Positions 26,270 through 35,554 of a stretch of DNA of 64,000 nucleotides are shown here, one piece after another. Origin of the DNA: Marinitoga aeolica (GTDB taxonomy: Bacteria; Thermotogota; Thermotogae; Petrotogales; Petrotogaceae); the NCBI RefSeq assembly GCF_029910535.1, contig NZ_CP069362.1:1426001-1490000 (forward strand), read 5' to 3'. How positions within the stretch are numbered: the stretch's first letter is position 1; every line of letters starts with the position of its first letter. Under the pieces are notes generated by a model. It searched no databases. It was given only the letters and a program-made list of their open reading frames with translations, and had not been told where the DNA came from. A program made the position numbers and the translations under genes.

Positions 26270-27739
26270 ATGGAGATTGATGTTCAAGAAAAATTAAAAT
26301 TATATGAAAAACATATAAACAGTACTCAATTTGATATAGGCTTTTATTTTTTAATTGAAAATATCAGTAAGTTTATAGAATCGATAGATGTAAATATTTA
26401 TATTTGTGAAAATCCGAATTTTGTTCCCGAGAATCTATTCAAAATTATCAGGATATCAAGAATTTTTAATTTTCTTAGAATAAGAAAAATAGTAATTTTA
26501 AAAGGGGTTAAAAGGCAGCGAGTAGAATTAATGTATAAAGAAAAAAACTTAAAATTAAATTATGAATTATTATTAAAATCGGAAAGCGAAATAATGTATT
26601 ATATAATATCAAAAGTATCTCCTTTGATTTCATTAGAAATGGTTTCAACTTTATTAAAAGGCAGTGGATTATCATATATAATGCTTAATTCAAGAACTTT
26701 TTTGGAAGAAGCAGCTAAAAAAGAAACAAATGTAGATAAATTAATATATATTTATTTAACAGCAATTACTGTAAATATGGGGGGAGCTTTTAATAGGGCA
26801 ATATTATTTCGAAAAAAAGGTGATAATTATGAAGTTTTTAGAGCGTTGGGGTTTAAAGATGAAAAAGAAGCACATGAAGTCTGGAGATATATGGAAGAGA
26901 TTAATATAGATTTTGAAGAAAAAATAAAAAGTTATAAAAGTAGTAAATATTTTAGTTCATTGGAAAAAGAAATAAAAACATTTAAAATAAATAAAAAAAT
27001 TATATCAAAAAATCCGTTATTTGAGGAAATGTTAAACTCTGGTAAAACCATCCATATTCCTGTATCTGTTTTACCTGTTGAAATTTCAGATGCTTTAAAT
27101 ATTATTGGAGAATGTGCAATTTGTTCTTTAAAAACTGGAAATAAAGATTTTGGTTTCGTGGTAGCAGATAACAGATATAATCTTAAACCTATTTCAAGAG
27201 ATCAATTATATATTTTAGATTATTTTTCAAAACAAACAGTAATTTTGTGGGAAAATAAATTATTTATCGATGCTTTAAAATTTGAAGCAGAAAAAGACTT
27301 TTTAACAGGTTTTTATAATAGAAGAAGTCTTGAAAAATATATAGAAACATTAACCTTATCTGCCAAAGAAGATATAGGAATTGTTTTTATAGATTTAGAT
27401 GACTTTAAAATGATTAATGATACTTTTGGGCATGATAAAGGAGATGAAATTATACAAATATTTTCTAATATAGTATTGAAAAATATTAGAAGAGAAGATA
27501 AACCTTTTAGATATGGCGGAGATGAATTTGTTTTAATTTTTGATTCAATAAATAGTGAAAATTTATTTAACATTATTTCTCGGATAAATAATGAGTTTGA
27601 AAAAGAAACAGGATATACATTTTCGTCTGGTGGAACTATTTGCAAAGATTCATCTGAAATATATCAATGTTTGAAAAAATCCGATGACTTATTATATGAA
27701 ATAAAAAAATCTTCTAAAGGTAAAATATTAATCAAATAA
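26270..27739 (+). CDS. Diguanylate cyclase with GAF-like sensor region
   Basis: 489 residues. The C-terminal GGDEF domain is complete: GGDEF at 416-420, preceded by FIDLDDFKMINDTFGHDKGDE. It has an inhibitory I-site R-x-x-D at 407-410, five residues before GGDEF, so product feedback is likely. It makes c-di-GMP from GTP. The region about 150-330 resembles a GAF sensor (LTAITVNMGGAFNRAILF; KDFGFVVADNR); the first 140 residues are unrecognised. No membrane segment or signal. I use the ATG at 26270, with AAGG about 10 nt upstream, rather than the GTG at 26261, which would sit on the RBS. Monocistronic. Confidence 0.85.
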   Translation: MEIDVQEKLKLYEKHINSTQFDIGFYFLIENISKFIESIDVNIYICENPNFVPENLFKIIRISRIFNFLRIRKIVILKGVKRQRVELMYKEKNLKLNYELLLKSESEIMYYIISKVSPLISLEMVSTLLKGSGLSYIMLNSRTFLEEAAKKETNVDKLIYIYLTAITVNMGGAFNRAILFRKKGDNYEVFRALGFKDEKEAHEVWRYMEEINIDFEEKIKSYKSSKYFSSLEKEIKTFKINKKIISKNPLFEEMLNSGKTIHIPVSVLPVEISDALNIIGECAICSLKTGNKDFGFVVADNRYNLKPISRDQLYILDYFSKQTVILWENKLFIDALKFEAEKDFLTGFYNRRSLEKYIETLTLSAKEDIGIVFIDLDDFKMINDTFGHDKGDEIIQIFSNIVLKNIRREDKPFRYGGDEFVLIFDSINSENLFNIISRINNEFEKETGYTFSSGGTICKDSSEIYQCLKKSDDLLYEIKKSSKGKILIK

Positions 27740-27909
27740 CCGGATTTTTGACAAACTTTATATTATACAAAATATTTTATTGATAATTTGAAATAATATT
27801 TATTTTTATTAAATATAATTCATCAATCGTTCGATAAATTAATTTGTTATTAAATTATTTTATATATTAAGTAAAATAACTATATATATATATTGATTTA
27901 TGTTTTTTT

Positions 27910-27918
27910 TGTTATAAT
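27910..27918 (+). promoter_or_regulatory. Extended -10 promoter for the small membrane protein
   Basis: TG-T-TATAAT at 27910-27918, with a poor -35 region. The start is expected near 27925, giving a leader of about 85 nt that contains the GC-rich palindrome AGGCCGGCCT at 27961. The rest of the 27740-28009 gap is very AT-rich and I see nothing else in it. Confidence 0.5.
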
Positions 27919-28009
27919 AACATTAAGATTAGAATAATTTAACTTTTAGGAAAGAATATAAGGCCGGCCTCATAACTTACTATTATTATGAAAGAGTGGT
28001 GGGGATAAG

Positions 28010-28171
28010 ATGGATTTTTTCTTAACAGGGTTTTTGAATATTTTGAATTTGATTTTTTCCATTGTAATTTTAATTGTAGTAATAAAATTGTCTTATATTA
28101 TAATGAAACTACCATTAAAAAACAAAAGTGATGAAAACCACAAAATAAAAGATAATTTAGCAAACAAGTGA
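28010..28171 (+). CDS. Small single-span membrane protein (53 residues)
   Basis: An ATG ORF of 53 codons preceded by GGTGGGG 6 nt upstream, with its own extended -10 promoter and a strong terminator 68 bp after the stop. Residues 4-34 are hydrophobic (one transmembrane helix rich in Ile, Leu, Phe), followed by a polar Lys/Asn-rich tail (KNKSDENHKIKDN). I do not recognise it. The size and form fit a small membrane regulator or a type I toxin-like peptide; neither is shown. Signals on both sides make it more credible than a chance ORF. Confidence 0.55.
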   Translation: MDFFLTGFLNILNLIFSIVILIVVIKLSYIIMKLPLKNKSDENHKIKDNLANK

Positions 28172-28238
28172 AATAAATTGATAAAGCAAAAACTCTCTGA
28201 AAATCACAGATATTTTAGTCAATAATCAAATAAAAAAC

Positions 28239-28267
28239 AATATCTGACATCCAGGGTGTCAGATATT
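28239..28267. terminator. Bidirectional terminator between the small protein and ddl
   Basis: A perfect 11-bp stem AATATCTGACA / TGTCAGATATT (28239-28249 and 28257-28267) with loop TCCAGGG. T-runs follow on both strands (ATTTTTTATC on plus, GTTTTTTATT on minus). It overlaps the ddl stop codon. Confidence 0.85.
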
Positions 28268-29152
28268 ATTTTTTATCAATATGTCTATTAAATTTTCAAA
28301 TGATAAACCATAAGCATAAGCGGATTGAGGTAAATCACTCAATTCTGTTAATCCAGGGATAGTATTAGCTTCAAGTATATAATAATCATTTTCTTTCACA
28401 ATAGCATCTATCCTGGCAAAATCCTTTAATCCTATATCTTTAAATATTTTTTTAAAATCATTTTTGATTTTTTCTTCTAATTCTTTATTGAGATTAGCAG
28501 GGACTTCGAATTCAGTTAATCCTTGAGTATATTTTGCTTCATAATCATAAAATTCTTTTTTTGGTTTAATTTCAAGTATTGGTAATACAATAATTTCTTT
28601 GTTTTTTTCTATGATACTTACAGATATTTCTCTACCTTTTATGAATTTTTGAACTATCATTTCACCATAATTTTTCAATTCTTCAATAAGAAATTTTTTG
28701 TATTCTTCAATATTATGGCAGATATGTATTCCCAAACTTGATCCGCTTTTTCTTGGTTTTATTATTAGTGGAAATTCAAAAGGTGGATCTATATATATTT
28801 TAGTTGACACATAATCAGGAATAGAAAAATTTTTCCCGATTTTTTTCATGAAAATCAACTTATCAAATGTTTCTTCAGAAACCTTAGAATTGGAACCAAT
28901 ATATTTACCACCTAAACTTTCCAATTTTTTTTGTAGAGCTCCATCTTCACCTTCATATCCATGAACCACATTAAAAACTAAATCTATTCTTTTGTGTTCT
29001 TTTAGAAACTTCTCAAAATCATATTTTAAATCATATTTAAAAAGAGTATAACCAAGATTTTTAATAGCTTTTTCAACATTTTTAGCACTTTCTATTGAAA
29101 CTTCTCTTTCATTTGAATTTCCACCATATATTAATGCGATATTATAATTCAT
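28259..29152 (-). CDS. ddl: D-alanine-D-alanine ligase
   Basis: 297 residues, ATP-grasp family. It joins two D-Ala for the peptidoglycan stem peptide. Seen: the N-terminal YGGNSNEREVSIES near residue 9, ATP-binding PRKSGSSLGIH near 130, and the C-terminal FARIDAIVKENDYYILEANTIPGLT with the metal-binding Glu and Asn. Slightly short but complete. It overlaps topA by 11 bp and is the last gene of an alr-yhaM-topA-ddl unit, so D-Ala production and ligation are encoded together. Confidence 0.93.
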   Translation of the reverse strand: MNYNIALIYGGNSNEREVSIESAKNVEKAIKNLGYTLFKYDLKYDFEKFLKEHKRIDLVFNVVHGYEGEDGALQKKLESLGGKYIGSNSKVSEETFDKLIFMKKIGKNFSIPDYVSTKIYIDPPFEFPLIIKPRKSGSSLGIHICHNIEEYKKFLIEELKNYGEMIVQKFIKGREISVSIIEKNKEIIVLPILEIKPKKEFYDYEAKYTQGLTEFEVPANLNKELEEKIKNDFKKIFKDIGLKDFARIDAIVKENDYYILEANTIPGLTELSDLPQSAYAYGLSFENLIDILIKNNI

Positions 29153-31388
29153 TCAACTCACTCTCTTTAAAATATTTTTTTTCTTCAGGGCAATATAGCA
29201 TTTCTTCTTTATTTTTTCTTTTATAGAACAAAGGTCCATTACACGATGGACATCTATAATCAGAAGGTTCATCCCAGAACATTTCACCACATTCTGAACA
29301 TTTAAAGTATATTTTACCTTTTTTGCTTTTGAGTTTATGAACAACACTGCCACATTTAGGGCATTTTCCTCTTGCTGGCAATGGAGCGGTATATTTGCAT
29401 TCTGGATAATTTGAACATGCGATGAATTTACCAAATCTACCGCTTTTTATAATCAAATCTCCACCACACTTAGGGCATTTTTCTCCAGTTTTTTCTTCTT
29501 TACCTTTTTCAGTAGAAGATATGATTTCTTCATTTATGTATACATTGTTTTTTAAAGTTACACCCAAAGCTCCTTTAGGAATACTTTTGTTATCTCCACA
29601 TTTTGGACATTTCAAAAACAAACCATATCTTCCAAATTGTAATTCCATTTCAATATTACATTTAGAGCATTTTATATTTGATTTATAGTAAAAATCAAGT
29701 GCTTTTTCTTTCATTTTTTTCTCAGTATCACTAAGAAATTTCTCGAAATCTTTATAAAATTCAGTTAATACATCTTTCCAGTTGATTTCTCCTGATTCCA
29801 CTTTATCTAATTTTTCTTCCATATTAGCTGTAAATTTTATATCAACTATTTCTGGGAAATTCTTTTCAAGTAAATCAGAAACAATGAATCCAACGAGTGT
29901 TGGTATAAGATTACTTTTTTCTTTGATAACATATTTTCTGTTTAATAATGTGGTTATAATTGTGGCATATGTAGAAGGTCTTCCGATTCCCTTTGCTTCC
30001 ATCTCTTTTACAAGTGAAGCTTCTGTATATCTTGAAGGAGGTTTTGTTTCATCTTTATCGAATTTTAATTCAACAGGTTCTAATATACCTATTTCCGGTA
30101 ATTCATATTCTTTTTCGCTAGTTGAAGATTGCCAAAATTTTTCAAATCCATCGAAAATTCTTTTTCTACCAACTGCTTCAAATGTATATTTTTTTGAATT
30201 ATCAGTAATAGTGTATGTTTTTTCTATATATTTTGAAGAGGATGATTGAGAAGCTATAAATCTATTCCAGATTAATGTATATAATTTTAATAAATCACCT
30301 GTGATTAATTTTTTTGCTTTAGTAGGATCGATAAAAACATCGGTTGGTCTAATAGCCTCATGAGCATCCTGGATTTTTTTCTTTGATTTTTTAACTTTGA
30401 AATTACCTGTATAATCTTTTCCAAAGTTAGAATTTAAATATTCAAATGCTTTCTTTTGTGCTTCTTCAGAAATTCGCGTAGAGTCTGTTCTCATATATGT
30501 AATAAATGCTATAGGTCCTTCTGAGGTTTCAACACCTTCATATAATTTTTGGGCAATTTGCATTGTTTTTTTAGAAGACCATCCAAATTTTGAAATTGCA
30601 CTTTGTTGTAAAGTGCTTGTAATAAATGGTTGTGGAGGATTGCGTTTTGTTTCTTTCTCCTCCACTTTATCAATTGAGTAAGTTGCACTTTCTAATTCTT
30701 TTAATATTTCATCTTTTTTCTTTTCATTAATGCTTTCTTTTTTGAATTTTTTTCCATTTATTTTTACAAGTGGGATATCTTGATCAGCGTATTTTAAAAA
30801 AAATTTATAAAATTCTTTTGGTTTAAATTTAAAAATTTCTCTTTCTCTGTCAACTAAAATCTTTAAAGCAGCAGATTGAACTCTACCAGCACTAGTGTTA
30901 TAGTCTTTTAATATTCTCCATAATATAGGGCTGATTTTATACCCAACTATTCTATCTAAAATTCTTCTTGCTAATTGTGCTCCAACTTTCTTATCATCTA
31001 TTTTTTTTGGAGATTTAATAGCTTCTAAAATTGTATTTTTAGTGATTTCAGAAAATACAATTCTATTTTCTTCTGAATCGCTTAAACCCAATATATTACT
31101 TAAATGCCACGCTATTGCTTCTCCTTCTCTATCCATATCAGGTGCAAGGAAAACTTTTTTCCCTTTTGTTACTTTTTTAAGTTCTGATACAACTTTTTCT
31201 TTTCCGGGCATTAATTCAAATTCTGGTTCAAATCCATTTTCTATATCGACACCAAATTTTTTCTGAGGTAAATCACGAATATGACCTTTTGAAGCAACCA
31301 CTTTATAATCAGATCCGAGATATTTTTCAATAGTTTTTGCTTTTGCAGGAGATTCAACTATAACAATATTTTTAGCAGTTTTTGGCAT
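29142..31388 (-). CDS. topA: DNA topoisomerase I
   Basis: 748 residues, type IA. It relaxes negative supercoils. The Toprim domain starts at NIVIVESPAKAKTIEKYLG, with DMDREGEAIAWH near 96; the active-site Tyr298 is in YMRTDSTR. The C-terminal part has zinc-ribbon repeats: three complete four-Cys units (CSKC...CPKC, CPKCGG...CSNYPEC, CPKCGS...CSEC) and a last CPSC unit whose second pair is reduced to one Cys (YCPEE). Overlaps its neighbours on both sides (TAATG with the yhaM-like gene). Confidence 0.95.
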   Translation of the reverse strand: MPKTAKNIVIVESPAKAKTIEKYLGSDYKVVASKGHIRDLPQKKFGVDIENGFEPEFELMPGKEKVVSELKKVTKGKKVFLAPDMDREGEAIAWHLSNILGLSDSEENRIVFSEITKNTILEAIKSPKKIDDKKVGAQLARRILDRIVGYKISPILWRILKDYNTSAGRVQSAALKILVDREREIFKFKPKEFYKFFLKYADQDIPLVKINGKKFKKESINEKKKDEILKELESATYSIDKVEEKETKRNPPQPFITSTLQQSAISKFGWSSKKTMQIAQKLYEGVETSEGPIAFITYMRTDSTRISEEAQKKAFEYLNSNFGKDYTGNFKVKKSKKKIQDAHEAIRPTDVFIDPTKAKKLITGDLLKLYTLIWNRFIASQSSSSKYIEKTYTITDNSKKYTFEAVGRKRIFDGFEKFWQSSTSEKEYELPEIGILEPVELKFDKDETKPPSRYTEASLVKEMEAKGIGRPSTYATIITTLLNRKYVIKEKSNLIPTLVGFIVSDLLEKNFPEIVDIKFTANMEEKLDKVESGEINWKDVLTEFYKDFEKFLSDTEKKMKEKALDFYYKSNIKCSKCNIEMELQFGRYGLFLKCPKCGDNKSIPKGALGVTLKNNVYINEEIISSTEKGKEEKTGEKCPKCGGDLIIKSGRFGKFIACSNYPECKYTAPLPARGKCPKCGSVVHKLKSKKGKIYFKCSECGEMFWDEPSDYRCPSCNGPLFYKRKNKEEMLYCPEEKKYFKESELNEL

Positions 31389-32425
31389 TATTTATCCTCC
31401 GTTTTTGTAATTTTTATTTTCCTACCAAGATTTTTATGATAATCTGTCCAGTGTTCATTATTTGATTCTTCTATATGACTTCTAACCTGTTCAACTTTTG
31501 AGCTCAGGTTATCAGCAAAATGAAGTATAAACGCTTCAATGGTTTTAGGGACAATTGGACTTCCCCATTCTAATTCTCCATGATGTGATGCAATCATATG
31601 TAAAATTTCATTTAGTATATGTTTTGGAAAATTACTTATTTTTTTAGCATAATCGGAAACCATATGAATACCTATAGCAATATGTCCAATTAATTCACCT
31701 TCGTCTGTTTTTTCTATTCCGGATGGTGTAATTTTATATTCTTTTGTTTTCCCTATATCGTGAAGTAGCGCTCCCGCTATTAATATGTCTTTATTTACCA
31801 GGTTTTTATAGTTATTTGCAATGCCATTACATAATTTTGCAACATCGATAGTGTGTTCTAATAATCCATGCTTATATGCATGATGAACATTAATTGCGGC
31901 TGGAGCATATGAAAATGAGTCTGCAAATTTTTTATCTTTTATAAAAATATATTTTAATAATTCTTTTATATATTCATTGTTTATACTATCAATTATTGAA
32001 AATAATTCATTTTTTAATTGTTGAATATTTTTAGAAGAAGTTTTGATGAATTTTTCTGGATTTATTTCATTTTCATTTAGCTTATAGATTTCATAATTTT
32101 TTTCTACATTTAATTGTAATCTACTTTCAAAAACTACAATTTTTCCTTTTACACGAATTATATCTCCAATATTAATTTTTTCTGAATTTTCTCTGGCATT
32201 AAACCAATCAATAGCTCTTAATGTGCCGCTTTTATCACCTATTGTGAAAAGTAAAAACTCTTTTCCATCTTTTGTTGTTTGAAGTCGTTTGCTCAGAACT
32301 TTACCTTCAATTTCTTTGTTGTCATTCGGTTTAAGGTCTGAAATGTAAACATCTTCAATCATTTTATCGAATATTTGTCCTTTTTCTTTTAACAGGTCAC
32401 CCAGGTTTACACCGTTATTTTTCAT
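31388..32425 (-). CDS. YhaM-like 3'-5' exoribonuclease (OB-fold + HD domain)
   Basis: 345 residues. An OB-fold nucleic-acid-binding region (about 35-110: GKVLSKRLQTTKDGKEFLLFTIGD) is followed by an HD domain with H-x-x-LLEHTIDVA near 186 and LLHDIGKT near 217, plus ASHHGELEWG. This matches YhaM/CBF1, which trims RNA (and single-stranded DNA) 3' ends in B. subtilis. RBS GAGGAGG lies in the end of alr. Another HD phosphohydrolase role cannot be excluded, but the OB-HD order is typical. Confidence 0.85.
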   Translation of the reverse strand: MKNNGVNLGDLLKEKGQIFDKMIEDVYISDLKPNDNKEIEGKVLSKRLQTTKDGKEFLLFTIGDKSGTLRAIDWFNARENSEKINIGDIIRVKGKIVVFESRLQLNVEKNYEIYKLNENEINPEKFIKTSSKNIQQLKNELFSIIDSINNEYIKELLKYIFIKDKKFADSFSYAPAAINVHHAYKHGLLEHTIDVAKLCNGIANNYKNLVNKDILIAGALLHDIGKTKEYKITPSGIEKTDEGELIGHIAIGIHMVSDYAKKISNFPKHILNEILHMIASHHGELEWGSPIVPKTIEAFILHFADNLSSKVEQVRSHIEESNNEHWTDYHKNLGRKIKITKTEDK

Positions 32426-32426
32426 T

Positions 32427-33533
32427 TTATTCCTCCTCTATATAAATACGTGGAACTCTTTTTGTGATTTTTGACGTAATATCATAATTAATTGTTCTTG
32501 ATAAATTAGCTAACTCTTCAGCAGATATAAAATTTTCATCTTGTTGTCCTATTAAAACAACGTCTTCTCCAATTTTTACATTTGGAATTTGAGTTGTTTC
32601 AACTACGAATTGATCCATACATACTCTACCTATTATATTACATTTTTTTCCATGAATCAATACATAACCCTTATTTGATAATTGCCTGAAATAACCATCA
32701 GCATATCCTACAGGAATTGTTGCTATAGGGATATCTTTTTTTGTAAAATATGTTCTTCCATAACTTACACTTTCACCACTTTTTAATATTCCAACTCTTG
32801 CAACGGTGCTTTTCCAGGTTAAAACAGGTTTTAACCCTTTTTCGGCTTTTATATCAGATGGTTGTAATCCATATGTAGCAATTCCAGGTCTTACATAATC
32901 GAGTGCATATTCAGGGAAATATAAAGAAGCTGCAGAATTACAAATATGTTTTATTGGTATAGAAATATTCGAATTTTCTATATATTTAACAGCTGAGATA
33001 AATTTTTCATATTGTTCTTTAACAAAATTATCAAGATTATCTGCTGTAGCAAAATGTGAATATGCACCATGAATATTTATATTATATTCTTTTGTTAGTT
33101 TAATAATATCATCAATTTCTTCGGGGTTTATACCCATCCTATTCATACCGGTATTTATATTTAAATGAAATTTGATTTTACTGATATTTTTTCCAAAATA
33201 ATCAATTAATTCTTTTAATTGATTTAATGAACCAAGCGTATATATATATCCTTCAATATTGTCTTCAATACTTTTTGGAGTAGCATAATTAAATACAAGT
33301 GTTTCAATATTTATGCCATTTTTCCTTATTTCAATACCTTCACCTAAAAAAGCTACTGCAATAAAATCAACACCATAATTATAAGCAGCTTTGGCAAGTG
33401 GAACAGCCCCATGACCGTAACCATCAGCTTTCAAAACAGGAATTATATTGCTTTTTGTTCTTTGTTTAATTAATTCTAAATTATGAATATAATTTTTAAT
33501 ATTTATTTCTACAAATGTTTTTCTATCAAACAT
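32427..33533 (-). CDS. alr: Alanine racemase
   Basis: 368 residues, PLP-dependent fold type III. It converts L-Ala to D-Ala for cell-wall synthesis. The PLP lysine is Lys35 in VLKADGYGHG; the opposite catalytic Tyr is in SVSYGRTYF near 265; the RVCMDQFVV block near 306 is also present. First gene of the unit that ends in ddl. RBS GGGGGTG is upstream. A minus-strand TATATT about 45 nt before the ATG is the best -10 candidate, divergent from the arsR promoter. Confidence 0.95.
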   Translation of the reverse strand: MFDRKTFVEINIKNYIHNLELIKQRTKSNIIPVLKADGYGHGAVPLAKAAYNYGVDFIAVAFLGEGIEIRKNGINIETLVFNYATPKSIEDNIEGYIYTLGSLNQLKELIDYFGKNISKIKFHLNINTGMNRMGINPEEIDDIIKLTKEYNINIHGAYSHFATADNLDNFVKEQYEKFISAVKYIENSNISIPIKHICNSAASLYFPEYALDYVRPGIATYGLQPSDIKAEKGLKPVLTWKSTVARVGILKSGESVSYGRTYFTKKDIPIATIPVGYADGYFRQLSNKGYVLIHGKKCNIIGRVCMDQFVVETTQIPNVKIGEDVVLIGQQDENFISAEELANLSRTINYDITSKITKRVPRIYIEEE

Positions 33534-33607
33534 TACTGCACCCCCTGTTTAAATTAAAAGCAATATAATAATAAAGGAAAAAAGTTAAAAAAAAGTTACG
33601 AAATTTC

Positions 33608-33636
33608 TTGACAAATAGAAAAAAAGATGATATAGT
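33608..33636 (+). promoter_or_regulatory. Strong sigma-A promoter of the metal-resistance operon
   Basis: Perfect -35 TTGACA (33608-33613), 17-bp spacer, -10 TATAGT (33631-33636). Transcription should start near 33643. Confidence 0.8.
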
Positions 33637-33640
33637 TTAT

Positions 33641-33660
33641 ATATGTATAAGTGTTCATAT
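33641..33660 (+). promoter_or_regulatory. Probable ArsR/SmtB-family operator
   Basis: An imperfect inverted repeat ATATGTA ... TTCATAT (33641-33647 and 33654-33660; 6 of 7 pairs) at the transcription start and just before the RBS of the sensor gene. The position and AT-rich form fit autorepression by the zinc sensor encoded next. Confidence 0.55.
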
Positions 33661-33675
33661 ATAGGAGGTGTTTAT

Positions 33676-34005
33676 ATGGAAGATTGTAATGAGAAAGAGT
33701 TTATTAATAAATTACCAGAAAGGGAATTGATTCTAAACGCTGTTGAAATGTATAAAATATTTGCTGATGAAACAAGATTGAGGATATTGTTAGCTTTATT
33801 AGAAAATGAACTTTGTGTATCGAAGATAGTATCTATTGCGGGTATTTCTCAATCAGCGGTTTCTCATCAACTTCGTATTTTAAAACAAATGAATATTGTA
33901 AAATATCGCAAACAAGGGAAAAATGTATTTTATTCTTTAAAAGATGAACATATAGAAAAAATTATAAATATGGTTTTTGAACATTTAAATGAGAAAGGAG
34001 AATGA
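33676..34005 (+). CDS. ArsR/SmtB-family metal-sensing repressor (CzrA-like, probably zinc)
   Basis: 109 residues with a winged helix-turn-helix (VSKIVSIAGISQSAVSHQLRILKQMNIV; wing RKQGKNVFYSL). The last helix carries D90-x-H92-x10-H103-x2-E106, the spacing of the alpha-5 zinc site of CzrA/SmtB, with Glu in place of the last His. So zinc (or cobalt) is the likely inducer. A lone Cys (ELCVS) is present, but not the CadC/ArsR Cys pair. The ATG at 33676 has AGGAGG 7 nt upstream; the earlier ATG at 33643 lies at the expected transcription start and is not credible. The CDF exporter follows with an overlap region. Confidence 0.85.
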   Translation: MEDCNEKEFINKLPERELILNAVEMYKIFADETRLRILLALLENELCVSKIVSIAGISQSAVSHQLRILKQMNIVKYRKQGKNVFYSLKDEHIEKIINMVFEHLNEKGE

Positions 34006-34007
34006 AT

Positions 34008-34916
34008 ATGTCAAATCATAGTCATCATGAACATCATCACCATCATCATGGGAATGATTTAACAGATAAAAAGTTATTATTTTCTGTGGTATTTAATTTT
34101 ATTATAACTTTATCAGAAATATTAGGTGGTATATTTTCGCATAGTTTAGCTTTAATTTCTGATTCACTACATAATTTAAATGATACTATGGCAATACTTC
34201 TAAGTTATGTTGCAAGAAAGATATCAAAAAGACCAAAGGATGAAAAAAGAACATATGGATATAAAAGAGTGGAAATTTTAGCAGCGTTTACAAATACTCT
34301 TTTTTTATTTGCTGTAGCAATATTTTTAATAGTAGAAAGTATAAAAAAATTTTATAAACCTGAAATAATAGATGGAAGATTAATGCTTATTATTTCGATA
34401 ATAGGATTGGCTGGAAATCTGATAACAGCGATATTGTTATTTAAGGAATCAAAGGAAAATTTAAATGTAAAAGCAACATTTGTACATATTGCAAGCGATA
34501 CATTATCTTCGGTAATGATTATAATTGGAGCTATTTTTATTTATAAATATAATTGGTATATTCTGGATCCGATTTTTACTATGTTGATAAGTGCTTACAT
34601 ACTTTTTGAGGGATATCATATATTAAAGGAAAGTACAAATATTTTAATTCAAGGTACTCCTGATAGTATGGAATTAAATAAAATAAAAGAAGAACTTGAA
34701 AAGTTGAATTATGTTGAAGATGTTCATCATATACACGTATGGACAACAGATGGTCAGGATAAATATCTTGAATGTCATATTTCTTTAAAAGAGAATGAGA
34801 ATTATAATTTAGATGGATATTTAAAAGAAATAAATCATATTTTGAATGAAAAGTTTGGAATAATTCATAAGACAATTCAATTTGAGAAAAAGTTGTGTAA
34901 GGAGGGAGAAAAGTGA
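34008..34916 (+). CDS. Cation diffusion facilitator, zinc exporter (ZitB/CzcD-like)
   Basis: 302 residues with six membrane segments. A His-rich cytoplasmic N-terminus (HHEHHHHHHG) can bind metal. The transport site is of the zinc H-x3-D type: SLHNLND near residue 58 in helix 2 and HIASD near 162 in helix 5. The C-terminal cytoplasmic domain has VEDVHHIHVWTTDG, typical of the family. It exports Zn2+ by proton antiport. I prefer the ATG at 34008 (AAGGAG 7 nt upstream) over the ATG at 34002, which overlaps the sensor stop. Directly controlled with the ArsR sensor. Confidence 0.88.
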   Translation: MSNHSHHEHHHHHHGNDLTDKKLLFSVVFNFIITLSEILGGIFSHSLALISDSLHNLNDTMAILLSYVARKISKRPKDEKRTYGYKRVEILAAFTNTLFLFAVAIFLIVESIKKFYKPEIIDGRLMLIISIIGLAGNLITAILLFKESKENLNVKATFVHIASDTLSSVMIIIGAIFIYKYNWYILDPIFTMLISAYILFEGYHILKESTNILIQGTPDSMELNKIKEELEKLNYVEDVHHIHVWTTDGQDKYLECHISLKENENYNLDGYLKEINHILNEKFGIIHKTIQFEKKLCKEGEK

Positions 34917-35554
34917 GAAGAGAATTATGGGATTGGAAATATCAAAAATTAGGGGAGAAAGTTGTTGAAAGTTTGAAAAGAAAAAAACATGAAGCATATT
35001 TAGTTGAAAAAAAAGAAGATGTAATTCCATTGTTAAAAAAAATAATGAAAGAAAATTCAACAGTAGCAGTTGGTGGAAGTTTGACATTATCAGAATGTGG
35101 AGTTTTAGATTTTTTAAGAAAGGAGAATTTTAATTTTTTAGATAGATATAATGTAAAGTCAAAAGAAGAGTTGGAAGAAATTTATTATAATATGTTTAGA
35201 GCAGATTATTTTTTATGCAGTGCAAATGCTATTACTGAGGATGGGAAGATTGTTCAATTGGATGGAAATGGTTCAAGAGTAGCTCCCATGATTTTTGGAC
35301 CAAAAAATGTAATAATAGTAGCGGGAATGAACAAAGTTGTACCGGATTTAGAAAGTGCAAATAAAAGAATAGAATATATTTCGCCGATGAATTCAAAACG
35401 TCTAAATTTTGATACACCATGCACATATACAGGTAAATGTGATGATTGTTTATCGCCAGAAAGAATATGTATTCATAGAGTTATAGTAGAAAGTGGGGTA
35501 AGACATCCAGGGAGATTTAAAATCATTTTAGTAAAAGAGGATTTGGGATTATGA
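34913..35554 (+). CDS. LUD-domain protein (LutC/DUF162 family)
   Basis: 213 residues of the LUD fold: VAVGGSLTLSECGVLDFL (near 53-70), ADYFLCSANAITEDGKIVQLDGNGSRVAPMIFGP (near 102-135) and VIIVAGMNKVV. A Cys cluster C-x5-C-x2-C-x5-C (CTYTGKCDDCLSPERIC) near the C-terminus could hold a metal or FeS site. LutC takes part in lactate oxidation with LutA/LutB, but those are absent here. It is translationally coupled (GTGA overlap) inside a metal-exporter operon, so a role in metal or redox stress is possible. Function not known. Confidence 0.75.
   Translation: MRRELWDWKYQKLGEKVVESLKRKKHEAYLVEKKEDVIPLLKKIMKENSTVAVGGSLTLSECGVLDFLRKENFNFLDRYNVKSKEELEEIYYNMFRADYFLCSANAITEDGKIVQLDGNGSRVAPMIFGPKNVIIVAGMNKVVPDLESANKRIEYISPMNSKRLNFDTPCTYTGKCDDCLSPERICIHRVIVESGVRHPGRFKIILVKEDLGL

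Noticed and set aside
27961-28009. c-di-GMP riboswitch in the leader of the small membrane protein
   Set aside because: GAAAGAGTGG and a nearby GGCCGGCC recall parts of GEMM-I riboswitches and a GGDEF gene is upstream, but the full set of conserved helices and the second half of the motif are missing.
33643-33675. Upstream ATG giving a longer ArsR protein
   Set aside because: It lies at the predicted transcription start and within the operator; the ATG at 33676 has an AGGAGG at good spacing.
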